64,000 nucleotides of DNA. It comes from Amycolatopsis saalfeldensis (GTDB lineage Bacteria; Actinomycetota; Actinomycetes; Mycobacteriales; Pseudonocardiaceae). The stretch lies in the NCBI RefSeq assembly GCF_900110575.1, contig NZ_FOEF01000001.1:186001-250000 (forward strand), written 5' to 3'. Of the stretch, positions 32,051-39,599 are shown piece after piece (position 1 is the stretch's first letter; each line of letters begins with the position of its first letter). Below the pieces are notes generated by a model that worked only from the letters and a program-made list of their open reading frames with translations, had not been told where the DNA came from and searched no databases. The translations under genes and the position numbers were made by a program.

Positions 32051-32434
32051 GTGGTCACAGGTAAAGTTGTTCATTTCGACGAGGCTCGCGGGTTCGGTTT
32101 CGTCTCGCCCGACGACGGCGGGGACGATGTCTTCCTGCATGTGAATGACATTCACTTCGACAAGCGACTGCTCGCGCCCGGCGTGCAGCTGCAATTCGAC
32201 ACCGAAGAGGGCGACCGGGGCCTCAAGGCCGCCCGGGTCAGCCTGGTCGAAACCGGGCAGCGCCGTCCGGCGCACGACGACGATCTCGGTGACCTGCTGC
32301 CGGAACACGAGTTCCTCGAAGAGCTCACCGAGCAGCTGCTGGTCAAAGCGTCCTCGTTGAACGGTGAGCAGATCCTCGCCGTGCGGCGGTGCGTGACGGC
32401 GCTCGCGCGGTCTCACGGCTGGCTGGACGACTGA
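32051..32434 (+). CDS. Cold-shock domain protein with C-terminal helical extension
   Basis: This 127-aa protein has a cold-shock domain at residues 1-66 containing the RNP motifs GFGFVSPDDGGDDVFLHVND (RNP1-like KGFGFI and RNP2-like VFLH). It also has a roughly 60-residue acidic helical tail (EHEFLEELTEQLLVKASSLN) typical of actinobacterial CspB-type proteins. GTG 32051 has GAGGAC upstream; the longer frame from 32009 is less likely. A TATCCT -10-like element lies near 31987. It binds single-stranded nucleic acid. Confidence 0.88.
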   Translation: MVTGKVVHFDEARGFGFVSPDDGGDDVFLHVNDIHFDKRLLAPGVQLQFDTEEGDRGLKAARVSLVETGQRRPAHDDDLGDLLPEHEFLEELTEQLLVKASSLNGEQILAVRRCVTALARSHGWLDD

Positions 32435-32491
32435 CCGTGGTCGCCGCCGGGCAGGCGGCGACCACCGGCTCCGGCGGGCGCTGACCACGGC

Positions 32492-33325
32492 TCACCGTCC
32501 GAACAGGGCGTTCAGCGTGCCGAAGTCCAGGCTTTGCCCCAGCTCCGCATAGGTGCCCTTGGTCAGCATCTCGGCCGCCGCGCGTTCGGCGAGGGTGTAC
32601 GCCGCCTGGGCGATGGCCGTGCCGACGGTCACCCGGCGGACGCCCACATCCGCAAGTTCGGACACCGAGGGCGCACCCGGACCCGCCATGGCGGCGACCG
32701 GGATCGGGGCGGCCGCGGTGAGCCCGCGCAGGACTTCGAGGTCCACCAGGCCGGGCACGAACAAGCAGTCCGCGCCCGCCTCGGCGTAGGCGGCGGCCCG
32801 GGCCAGCACGTCGTCCAGCCGGCCCTCCGGGGCGCCGACGCCGAACAGGTACACGTCGGTCCGCGCGTTGATCACCAGCTCCGGCAGCCCGGCCGCCGCT
32901 GCCGCCTCGCGGGCCGCACGCAGCCGTTCCGCCTGGTCCGATGGAGCGAACAGGTTCAGGGTGCCCGCGATCGAGTCCTCCAGGTTCACCCCGGCCGCGC
33001 CCGCCTCGACGACCGCCGAGACCGTGGCCGCGACGTCGGCCGGAGCCGCCCCGTAACCGCCCTCGATGTCCGCGCTCACCGGAACCGTGACGGCCGCGGC
33101 GATGCGCCGCACCGCCGCCACCATCTCCGCCCGGCTGAGCCGCTGCCCGTCGCCCTGACCAAGGGCCCACGAAACGCCGCCACTCGTCGTGGCGATCGCC
33201 GGGGCGCCCGCGCGCTCGATGACCGCCGCACTGCCCGCGTCCCAGGCGTTCGGCAGCACCAGCACTGACCCCTCATGCGCCGCCCTGAACGCCTTTGCCT
33301 TGTCCCGCAACGATTCCAGTGTCAT
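32492..33325 (-). CDS. Isocitrate lyase/phosphoenolpyruvate mutase-superfamily protein
   Basis: This 277-aa TIM-barrel enzyme resembles the PEP mutase/oxaloacetate decarboxylase group: LVLPNAWDAGSAAVIERAGA, TTSGGVSWALG, the Mg-binding VSADIEGGYG and VNLEDSIAGTL, and ARTDVYLFG. The isocitrate lyase K-K-C-G-H motif is absent, so it is not an isocitrate lyase. Family members cleave or form C-C or C-P bonds of oxaloacetate-like substrates. ATG 33325 is the natural start. It is a single gene between the cold-shock gene and the alcohol dehydrogenase; its substrate is unknown. Confidence 0.86.
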   Translation of the reverse strand: MTLESLRDKAKAFRAAHEGSVLVLPNAWDAGSAAVIERAGAPAIATTSGGVSWALGQGDGQRLSRAEMVAAVRRIAAAVTVPVSADIEGGYGAAPADVAATVSAVVEAGAAGVNLEDSIAGTLNLFAPSDQAERLRAAREAAAAAGLPELVINARTDVYLFGVGAPEGRLDDVLARAAAYAEAGADCLFVPGLVDLEVLRGLTAAAPIPVAAMAGPGAPSVSELADVGVRRVTVGTAIAQAAYTLAERAAAEMLTKGTYAELGQSLDFGTLNALFGR

Positions 33326-33400
33326 GACGATCCTCCCCGGCCGGCGCTCGCCGACCCAGGGAGAAGCTAGCAGCGGGCACCGACAAAAACCGCGCGCCGA

Positions 33401-34405
33401 TCAAGCTCCCAGTTCGAGCACCACGCGGAACCGGGCCTGGCCGGAGAGCATGCGCTCGTACGCCCGGGGCGCCTCGGCGAAGGGCAGCACCTCGGTCATC
33501 GGGTGGATGCCGCGGGCGTTCGCGAACGCCAGGCTGTCCTCGTTCTCGATCGACGAACCGGTAAGGCTGCCGCTGACGGTCCGCGTGCCGAAGATCAGGT
33601 CCGAGGTCTGCACCTCGATCGGGTCGGCCGCCGCGCCGACGACGATCAGCCGCCCGCGTGGCGCGAGGCCGGCGACCAGCGGGGACATGGACGCGCCGCT
33701 CGCGGCCGTCGCGACGATCGCCGCCGCGCCACCGAGCGCCTGCAACGCCCGTCCGGGGTCTTCGGCGGAGCTGTCGATGTAGTGGTCCGCGGCGAGCTCC
33801 GCCTTGTCCGTGCCCCGTGCGATGGCGGCAACGCGATAGCCGAGCGCCTTCGCGTATTGGACGCCGAGATGGCCGAGCCCGCCGATGCCCTGCACCGCGA
33901 CCAGCGAACCAGGGCGGGCGTCGATCCGGCCGAGGGCGCTGTAGGTGGTCAGGCCGGCGCACAGCAGCGGCGCTGCGTCCACAGAGGACAGTCCATCGGG
34001 CACCCGGGCGAGGCCGGACGTCCGGGCGTACGCGTATTCGGCATACCCACCGTCCACGTCGCTGCCGGTCTGCGGTTGATCGGCGCAGTTGACGAAGTCC
34101 CCACGGCGGCAGTGCTCGCACTCGCCGCAGTGGCCGGCGAGGAAGCCGATGCCGACCCGTTCGCCCACCCGCCAGGCCCGCACCCCGGCGCCGACGGCGT
34201 CGATCACGCCGACGATCTCGTGCCCGGGCACCACCGGACGCTCGGGGTGGGCCCGCAGCCCTTCGACGCCGAGGACGTCGGAATGGCAGGCGCCGCAGTA
34301 TTCGACCTTCACCCGCACCTGGCCGGGCAACGGCTCGGCCAGCTCCCGTTCGACCAGCCGGAACCGGCGGGACCCGGTGACCTCGAAGGCTCGGTAAGTT
34401 GTCAT
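33401..34405 (-). CDS. Zinc-dependent alcohol dehydrogenase (AdhP/AhdA-like)
   Basis: This 334-aa medium-chain dehydrogenase has catalytic zinc ligands in YCGACHSDVLGVEG and GHEIVGVIDAVGAG, the four-cysteine structural zinc site CGECEHCRRGDFVNC, and the dinucleotide-binding GIGGLGHLGVQYAKALGYRV. It resembles the NADP-dependent cinnamyl-alcohol/aldehyde reductase group. The ATG at 34405 directly follows a promoter whose spacer contains the same 16-bp operator found before the tetR gene at 35.7 kb. The gene is therefore predicted to be part of that regulon, probably reducing or oxidising an electrophilic aldehyde. Confidence 0.92.
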   Translation of the reverse strand: MTTYRAFEVTGSRRFRLVERELAEPLPGQVRVKVEYCGACHSDVLGVEGLRAHPERPVVPGHEIVGVIDAVGAGVRAWRVGERVGIGFLAGHCGECEHCRRGDFVNCADQPQTGSDVDGGYAEYAYARTSGLARVPDGLSSVDAAPLLCAGLTTYSALGRIDARPGSLVAVQGIGGLGHLGVQYAKALGYRVAAIARGTDKAELAADHYIDSSAEDPGRALQALGGAAAIVATAASGASMSPLVAGLAPRGRLIVVGAAADPIEVQTSDLIFGTRTVSGSLTGSSIENEDSLAFANARGIHPMTEVLPFAEAPRAYERMLSGQARFRVVLELGA

Positions 34406-34411
34406 GAATTG

Positions 34412-34441
34412 AATATGACCGGTCGTCTTAAGCACTGTCAA
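34412..34441 (-). promoter_or_regulatory. Promoter and TetR operator of the alcohol dehydrogenase gene
   Basis: Read on the minus strand, TTGACA (34441-34436) and CATATT (34417-34412) form -35 and -10 boxes 18 nt apart. The spacer contains AGACGACCGGTCATAT (plus-strand ATATGACCGGTCGTCT, 34413-34428), built on the palindrome GACCGGTC. The same 16 bp occur at 35695-35710. A repressor bound here would block RNA polymerase. Confidence 0.75.
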
Positions 34442-34474
34442 AAGAGTTCGCCCGACGGATCGGGCGGAAAGTGT

Positions 34475-35122
34475 TCAGGGCAGCTCGAAGCCCAGTTCCT
34501 TCGCGGCGTTCTCCGGGGTCGGCTGGGCCCAGCGCTCGGCGACCGCGGCGTGGGTGGACAGGCTGCGCAGCTCCGCGCGGTCCAGGTACAGCGTCCCGCC
34601 CAGGTGGTCCGTCTCGTGCTGGACGATGCGGGCCGGCCAGCCGGCCAGCTCTTCCTCCAGCGACGAGCCCGTCTCGTCCTCCGTTTCGAGGCGGACGCGC
34701 AACGGGCGGGTAACCACCGCCTGCCAGCCGTGCACGCTCAGGCAGCCCTCGAAGAACGCGGCGCGCTCCTCGCCCAGCGGGGTGTAGCGCGGATTCACCA
34801 GGACCCGAAACGGCAGCGGCGCGATCCCGCGTGCCTCGAGCGTCGACGCGGGCACGCCGGGACGCTCCTGCGCGCGGTCCTCGACCACGGCGAGGCGCAC
34901 CGGCAGACCGATCTGCGGCGCTGCCAAGCCGACGCCGGGAGCCTCGTGCATGGTCACCTTCATGCCTTCGATCAGCGCGGCCAGCGTGCCGTCGGCCAGC
35001 TCGCCCGCATACGGCAGCGCCGGGTTCCGCAGCACCGGGTCGCCCGCCTGGACGATGGGCCACGGCAGCGGCCGCGCGAGCAGTTCGTCCACCAGGTCGG
35101 TGAGCAAGCGCTCCCCCTTCAC
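34475..35122 (-). CDS. def: Peptide deformylase
   Basis: This 215-aa deformylase removes the formyl group from nascent N-termini. All three motifs are present: GVGLAAPQIG (residues 63-72), EGCLSVHG with metal ligand Cys127, and HETDHLGG with ligands His169 and His173 and catalytic Glu170. The start is GTG 35122, overlapping the tetR stop as GTGA. A 20-residue N-terminal extension precedes PIVQAGDPVLR, as in actinomycete accessory deformylases. Being in an operon behind a TetR repressor suggests a conditionally expressed second copy rather than the housekeeping one (inference). Confidence 0.93.
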   Translation of the reverse strand: MKGERLLTDLVDELLARPLPWPIVQAGDPVLRNPALPYAGELADGTLAALIEGMKVTMHEAPGVGLAAPQIGLPVRLAVVEDRAQERPGVPASTLEARGIAPLPFRVLVNPRYTPLGEERAAFFEGCLSVHGWQAVVTRPLRVRLETEDETGSSLEEELAGWPARIVQHETDHLGGTLYLDRAELRSLSTHAAVAERWAQPTPENAAKELGFELP

Positions 35123-35685
35123 AACAGTGAGCCGAAGACGACCGCGAAGAAGTCGTCCAGCGGGGCGGCGGACTTCGCCACCTTGGCCCGGATGATCGCA
35201 CCCTCCCACGCGTCCAGCACGAACCGGCCGAGCCGGTCGGCGTCGCGGTCGGCCGGGACCTCGCCGGCCCGCTGGGCCTCGCGGATCGACTCGGCGATGT
35301 GGCCCGACCACGAGCTCAGGCTGGCCGCGACCTGCTCGCGGATCACCGGGCTGTGGTCGGCGCGCTCGGCGCCCATGTTGCCGATCAGGCAGCCGCGGGT
35401 GAAATCAGCCGCGACCAGCACGTCGCGCATCACGCCGAAGCGGGCGCGGAGGGTGTCGAGCGGCCCGAGGTCGCCGTGCCCGTCGCGCCACCCGGAGTTC
35501 TCCGCGTACCGGGCGACGACCTCGGCCCCGAGGTCTTCCTTGCTCTTGAAGTGGTTGTAGAACGACCCTTTCGGCACTCCGGCGGCCCGGGTGATGGTGT
35601 CGACCGAGCAGGCCGCGAACCCGTGGCGGTGGAACTCCGTGACCGCCGTTTCGACGATCACCTCACGAACGCTGGGACGAGGCAT
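35119..35685 (-). CDS. TetR-family repressor, NemR-like
   Basis: This 188-aa regulator has a clear helix-turn-helix (CSVDTITRAAGVPKGSFYNHFK) and a C-terminal domain with FTRGCLIGNMGAERAD. Cys99 sits in the context that holds the redox-sensing Cys of E. coli NemR and in related YxaF/LmrA proteins. An electrophile or quinone signal is therefore plausible by family analogy. A 16-bp operator begins 10 nt upstream of the ATG, so it is autoregulated. It is coupled to def, divergent from the class V aminotransferase, and shares its operator with adh. Confidence 0.88.
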   Translation of the reverse strand: MPRPSVREVIVETAVTEFHRHGFAACSVDTITRAAGVPKGSFYNHFKSKEDLGAEVVARYAENSGWRDGHGDLGPLDTLRARFGVMRDVLVAADFTRGCLIGNMGAERADHSPVIREQVAASLSSWSGHIAESIREAQRAGEVPADRDADRLGRFVLDAWEGAIIRAKVAKSAAPLDDFFAVVFGSLL

Positions 35686-35694
35686 CCCGCCAGC

Positions 35695-35710
35695 ATATGA
35701 CCGGTCGTCT
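35695..35710. promoter_or_regulatory. TetR operator between tetR-def and the class V aminotransferase gene
   Basis: ATATGACCGGTCGTCT is identical over 16 of 16 bases to the box at 34413-34428. It lies in the 52-bp gap between divergent starts, overlapping the likely tetR -10 (CATATG), with a TTGGCA-like -35 further upstream on the minus strand. One bound repressor could control both directions. Confidence 0.75.
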
Positions 35711-35737
35711 CACCTTGCCAAGCAGCCGATCTGCGGC

Positions 35738-36946
35738 ATGCTGGGCGACGTGGCCTACGACGTGAACGCGATCCGCAAGCACTTCCCCGCGCTGGACGAA
35801 GGCGCTGCCCACTTCGACGGGCCCGGCGGGTCCCAGGTGCCGGACGTGGTGGGCGAGGCCGTCGCCGCCACGCTCTGCTCCGCGATTTCCAACCGGGGCG
35901 CGATCACGCCCGCGGAACGCCGCGCCGACGGCATCGTCCGGGAGGCCCGTCAAGCGGCCGCCGACCTGCTGGCCGCCCGGCCCGAGGGCGTCGTCTTCGG
36001 GCGCAGCATGACGCAGGTGACCTACGACTTCTCGCGGGCCATCGCGAAGGACTGGCGCGCCGGTGACGAGGTCGTGGTCACCCGCCTCGACCACGACGCG
36101 AACATCCGGCCGTGGATCCAGGCCGCCGAGGCGCGCGGGGTCACCGTGCGCTGGGCCGACTTCGACCCGGTGACGGGTGAGCTGCCCGTCGACGCGGTGG
36201 CCTCGCTGCTTTCGGCGAAGACGCGGCTGGTGGCCGTGACGGCGGCGTCCAACCTGCTCGGCACCCGCCCGGACATCCCCGCCATCACGGCGAAAGCGCG
36301 TGAAGCGGGCGCGCTGAGCTACGTCGACGGCGTGCACCTCACGCCGCACTCGCCGGTGGACGTCGGCGAGCTGGGCGCGGACTTCTACGCGTGCTCGTCG
36401 TACAAGTTCCTCGGCCCTCACCTCGGCCTGCTGGCCGCGGCCCCGGAGCTGCTGGAGACGCTGCGGCCCGACAAGCTGGTGCCCTCCAGCGACGCCGTGC
36501 CCGAGCGGTTCGAACTCGGCACCCTGCCCTATGAACTGCTCGCGGGCGCCAGCTCGGCGATCGACTTCCTCGCCGGCCTCGTGCCGGCCGGAGGCGGCCG
36601 CCGAGAGCGCCTTCTGACGTCGATGGCCGAGCTGGAGGCACACGAGGAAGCCCTTCGCGAACGGCTCGACACCGGTCTCGCCGAGCTGCCCCGCGTGGTC
36701 CGATACGGCTCTCCGGACCGCCGCCGTACGCCGACGGTGCTGTTCACCGTCGAGGGCTTCACGCCGAAGGCCGTGTACGAGCACCTCGCGAGCCACGGGA
36801 TCAACGCGCCGGCCGCGACGTTCTACGCCATCGAGTGCTCACGGCACCTCGGCCTCGGCGACACCGGCGCGGTCCGCGCGGGCATCGCGCCGTACACCAC
36901 CGCCGCGGAGGTGGACCGGCTGATCAGCGCGGTGGCGGCCCTTTGA
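35738..36946 (+). CDS. Class V aminotransferase, cysteine desulfurase-like
   Basis: This 402-aa PLP enzyme belongs to the VC1184-type group of class V aminotransferases. The N-terminus YDVNAIRKHFPALDEGAAHF is characteristic, with DGPGGSQVP, the His in RLDHDANIRPW, VDGVHLTPHSPVDV and the PLP Lys in SSYKFLGPH. No desulfurase-type active-site Cys loop is obvious, so the reaction (lyase, desulfurase or other) is open. ATG 35738 is used; GTG 35750 is a close alternative. It is divergent from tetR-def and shares their operator. Confidence 0.85.
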   Translation: MLGDVAYDVNAIRKHFPALDEGAAHFDGPGGSQVPDVVGEAVAATLCSAISNRGAITPAERRADGIVREARQAAADLLAARPEGVVFGRSMTQVTYDFSRAIAKDWRAGDEVVVTRLDHDANIRPWIQAAEARGVTVRWADFDPVTGELPVDAVASLLSAKTRLVAVTAASNLLGTRPDIPAITAKAREAGALSYVDGVHLTPHSPVDVGELGADFYACSSYKFLGPHLGLLAAAPELLETLRPDKLVPSSDAVPERFELGTLPYELLAGASSAIDFLAGLVPAGGGRRERLLTSMAELEAHEEALRERLDTGLAELPRVVRYGSPDRRRTPTVLFTVEGFTPKAVYEHLASHGINAPAATFYAIECSRHLGLGDTGAVRAGIAPYTTAAEVDRLISAVAAL

Positions 36947-36958
36947 CGGACCGGGACT

Positions 36959-37561
36959 TCAGGCGGACCGACGACGCCGCTTGTCCACCGCGCCGTCCAG
37001 CAGCGGCCGCAATTCCTCCACCACCACGTCGAGCGGGCCCACGTCCTGATGGGCGCGGGCCAGCACGACGGCGCCTTCCAGCGTGCTGATCATCAGCACC
37101 GCCAACGAGGCCGCGCGGTCCGGCGGAACTCCCAGCTGCGAAAGCGCCTCCGCGACCGGACGCTGCCAGCCGGTGAACGCGGAGCTGACGGCTTCGCGCA
37201 GCGGCTCGTTGACCGCGGCCGCGTCGGCGACCGTGGCGACCAGCGGACAGCCGCCGTCGTAGTCACGTTCGATCAGTTCATCGCGCCATTGGGCGGCCAT
37301 CGCGGCGAAAAGACCGCCCGGCGTCGGCTCGTCGAGGGACTCGAAGCCGCGACGCACGCGGCGCGCGGCGTACCCGCCCGCCCAGTCCACGGCCTCGGCG
37401 AGGAGCTGGTCCTTACCCCGGGGGAAGTAGTGCTGGAGCGAGCCCCGCGGCGCACCCGCGTGCGCGACCACGTCCCGCATCCCGGTGCCGCCGACCCCGT
37501 GGGTCCTCAGCAGCTGCGCGGCGCTGAACACCATCCGCTCCCTGGCCGGCCTCTCCGCCAT
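36959..37561 (-). CDS. TetR-family regulator
   Basis: This 200-aa TetR protein has helix-turn-helix MVFSAAQLLRTHGVGGTGMR with VVAHAGAPRGSLQHYFPRGK. The C-terminal domain has YDGGCPLVATVADAA, also a YxaF/LmrA-type feature with a Cys. ATG 37561 is preceded by a perfect AAGGAGGT, which lies inside the upstream GNAT frame. It is the second gene of a GNAT-tetR operon that carries two TATGAC...GTCATA boxes at its promoter, and it is the obvious candidate to bind them. Confidence 0.9.
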   Translation of the reverse strand: MAERPARERMVFSAAQLLRTHGVGGTGMRDVVAHAGAPRGSLQHYFPRGKDQLLAEAVDWAGGYAARRVRRGFESLDEPTPGGLFAAMAAQWRDELIERDYDGGCPLVATVADAAAVNEPLREAVSSAFTGWQRPVAEALSQLGVPPDRAASLAVLMISTLEGAVVLARAHQDVGPLDVVVEELRPLLDGAVDKRRRRSA

Positions 37562-38048
37562 CAACGACCTCCTTCACCACGTTCGCCAGGCTAGCCGCCA
37601 CGACCAGCTCGAAGTCCCGCTCGCCGCGCTCGAACACCGGGATCAGGCGGAACCCGTGCCGGCGCAGCAGGCCCTCGGCGGGCGCGTTGCCCTCCTGCAC
37701 GGTCGCGTGCACCGTCCAGCCCTGCCAGCGGTCCTCCCGCCAGGCGTGCCGGACCAGCGCGCTCGCGACGCCCCGCCGATGCCACGCGTCCACCACGAGA
37801 ATGCCGAGATCGGCGCGGCGCACGTCGTCCGGGACGAGGTTCAGCAAGCCGATCGGGACGTCGCCGGCCTTGGCGACGAGCGTGGTCCCGGCCAGCAGGT
37901 AAGGCCGGTAGAGCAGCAGGATCCGCTCCGCGTCCGGCGGCCCGCCGAGCATGAAGCGGAGCCGGAGGCTCTCCGGCGAGCACGCCCGGACCAGGCTGGT
38001 CACGTCTTCGTCCGTCGCCGGCCCGTCCACCGTTATGACAGCTGTCAT
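37413..38048 (-). CDS. GNAT-family acetyltransferase with run-on C-terminus
   Basis: This 211-aa frame has a complete GNAT core at about residues 1-155: YLLAGTTLVAKAGDVPIGLL, the acetyl-CoA loop VVDAWHRRGVASALVRHAW and EGNAPAEGLLRRHGFRLIPV. After about residue 160 it runs 149 nt into the tetR gene in another frame, ending in a low-complexity Arg/Gly tail. A stop near the tetR start was probably lost, or the tail is tolerated. ATG 38048 lies inside the first operator palindrome, so the transcript is likely leaderless. Confidence 0.8.
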   Translation of the reverse strand: MTAVITVDGPATDEDVTSLVRACSPESLRLRFMLGGPPDAERILLLYRPYLLAGTTLVAKAGDVPIGLLNLVPDDVRRADLGILVVDAWHRRGVASALVRHAWREDRWQGWTVHATVQEGNAPAEGLLRRHGFRLIPVFERGERDFELVVAASLANVVKEVVDGGEAGQGADGVQRRAAAEDPRGRRHRDAGRGRARGCAAGLAPALLPPG

Positions 38049-38100
38049 AGTCCAGGTCTAGCACGGCAGGGCTGATCGACTCACTATGACGAGTGTCATA
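38034..38100. promoter_or_regulatory. Two operator boxes at the GNAT-tetR promoter
   Basis: TATGACAGCTGTCATA (38034-38049) is a perfect 16-bp palindrome overlapping the GNAT start codon. TATGACGAGTGTCATA (38085-38100) is a near-identical box centred 51 bp upstream, about five helical turns. Between them, on the minus strand, TAGACC (38060-38055) fits a -10 about 7 nt before the start. The arrangement suggests autorepression, possibly with looping, by the TetR encoded in the operon. Confidence 0.75.
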
Positions 38101-38371
38101 ATATTGCTCACGCAGGCGACACGGCCAGGCTCCGCGAACCGGCCCCACCCCGCCGAAACGGTGGTACGCGGACCCCGGGAGGTTATTCGTATTCACGTGC
38201 CGTGTCCGCCATCACCCATAGGCGCTAAAAAAGCCGGAATTCATGCGTCGGTCACGATCAGTTCCCGCGTAGGCCTCATCGGGTGAAAACCGTTCCCAAA
38301 ACCTCCCCGGACCCGGTTTTATCCCTATCTTTCAATGGACTCTCCAGCTCGGTCAGCAAAGGGGAAAGGCC
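38101..38371. other. Intergenic region, partly AT-rich, no gene seen
   Basis: This stretch, between the operator boxes and the orphan gene at 38372, is clearly less GC-rich than its surroundings (for example GTTATTCGTATTCACG and GGCGCTAAAAAAGCCGGAAT). The latter has a short GGC-GCT...AGCC character but no convincing stem. It may hold the promoter of the downstream orphan gene. No open frame with a ribosome-binding site was found. Confidence 0.5.
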
Positions 38372-38794
38372 ATGACCCAGTCGCTCGAGGTTCCGACAAA
38401 GGAATTCTGCGTCGAGTGGACGATGGACGGCCATGAAGGCGGTCGCGTCCGCTTCACCCTCTCCGGGCAGGTGAGCCTGCTCGACGGCAAGCGTTTCTAC
38501 AAAGTCGACGGCGTGCTCTACATCTCCGAAGGCAGCACGTACTGCCGGGAAATCGGAAATCCGCGGCTGTACGTCCGGCGCAACGGCGTCGAGGCGAGCG
38601 GGCGGCAATGGGGCTGGGAGACGATCAGCTCCCGCAAGACCGCGAACCGCCTCTGCTCGATGGACGGCTATTTCGTCCGCACCGGCTACTGGGCCCCCGC
38701 CGACCGCTCGATCCAGCTGAGCATCGTCGCGGAACACGGCCTGGGCCGCCGCAAGTCCTACAGCCCGACGGCCGCCCTCCGGCTGGTCGACTGA
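38372..38794 (+). CDS. Orphan hypothetical protein
   Basis: This 140-aa soluble protein was not recognised. It is rich in beta-strand-like alternation (VEWTMDGHEGGRVRFTLSGQ, VDGVLYISEGSTYCREIGNP, GWETISSRKTANRLCSMDGY) with four Cys. ATG 38372 follows AAAGGGGAAAGGCC. Its codon use and upstream region are less GC-extreme than neighbours, which may indicate later acquisition. It has no signal peptide or membrane helix. It stands alone. Confidence 0.65.
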   Translation: MTQSLEVPTKEFCVEWTMDGHEGGRVRFTLSGQVSLLDGKRFYKVDGVLYISEGSTYCREIGNPRLYVRRNGVEASGRQWGWETISSRKTANRLCSMDGYFVRTGYWAPADRSIQLSIVAEHGLGRRKSYSPTAALRLVD

Positions 38795-38949
38795 GCACCG
38801 GAACAGCCGGGCCGCGGCGACCCGCGTTCACTCACAGGGGCGACACCAGGCCCGAATGGTGCTGAGGAACACACTGATTTCTCCCTAAATCCTGGCAAAA
38901 CGTTGTGCCGGACACAGCGCTCGTGAACCCGTCAGAGGAGCATGGGGGT

Positions 38950-39570
38950 ATGCGGAACAAGGCCCGGGGCGGCAGACCGCCCCATCCCTGCACACGACTG
39001 CTCCGGCGGCTCGGGGCCGCCCGCAATCCACTCGTGCGGCGGTCCGACCGGCTCGAGGGCGCCTTCCTCGCGGTGGCGATCGTGCTCGCACTGCTGGCAG
39101 TCCCGCTGGTGCTGGCACTGGGGCAGGCGGACGTGGCCATGGAGACGGCGGCCTCCGACGCGCAGGCCCGCACCCGGCACGAGGTCATCGCGACCGTGCT
39201 GAAGACCGCACCGCAGCCCGCGGCCGTCGGCGACGGCGCGCCCATCACGCAGAACTCGCGCGTGACCGCCGGCTGGCGGCTGCCCAACGGCTCACCGCGC
39301 ACCGGCGTGGTCACCGTGTCCGCCGGCGACGCGACCGTCGGCGCGCGGACGCCGATCTGGCTGGACCACCGGGGCAAGCAGACCACCGCTCCGCTGACCC
39401 GCGCCGACGCCGTGACCAACGGCGTGCTCGTGGGGGCCTTCGCCTGGCTGTGCGTGATCGCCCTGCTCACCGGGGCCTACTGGGTGGCCCGCCGGGTGCT
39501 CGACCGGCAGCGCGCGGCCCGGTGGGCGGCCGAGTGGCAGCAGTTCGCCGGCCCGGAAGCCGTGCGTTAG
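38950..39570 (+). CDS. Rv1733c-like two-helix membrane protein
   Basis: This 206-aa protein follows the Rv1733c family plan: basic N-terminus with RRLGAARNPLVRRSDRLEGA, a first membrane helix (about 36-57, AFLAVAIVLALLAVPLVLAL), an extracytoplasmic loop with TAGWRLPNGSPRTGVVTVSA, and a second helix at about 160-182 before a basic cytoplasmic tail. ATG 38950 has GAGGAG 10 nt upstream; an earlier in-frame start at 38905 is not supported. The family's function is unknown; the mycobacterial member belongs to the dormancy regulon. Confidence 0.85.
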   Translation: MRNKARGGRPPHPCTRLLRRLGAARNPLVRRSDRLEGAFLAVAIVLALLAVPLVLALGQADVAMETAASDAQARTRHEVIATVLKTAPQPAAVGDGAPITQNSRVTAGWRLPNGSPRTGVVTVSAGDATVGARTPIWLDHRGKQTTAPLTRADAVTNGVLVGAFAWLCVIALLTGAYWVARRVLDRQRAARWAAEWQQFAGPEAVR

Positions 39571-39599
39571 TCCACTGTGGACATCGGGTCGCCGGCGGC

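Noticed and set aside
28520..32488. A 1322-codon open frame on the minus strand
   Set aside because: It is antisense to alkA, ogt, the aldehyde dehydrogenase and the cold-shock gene, all with clear motifs. The translation is Arg/Ser/Ala-rich without domains. It reflects high GC composition.
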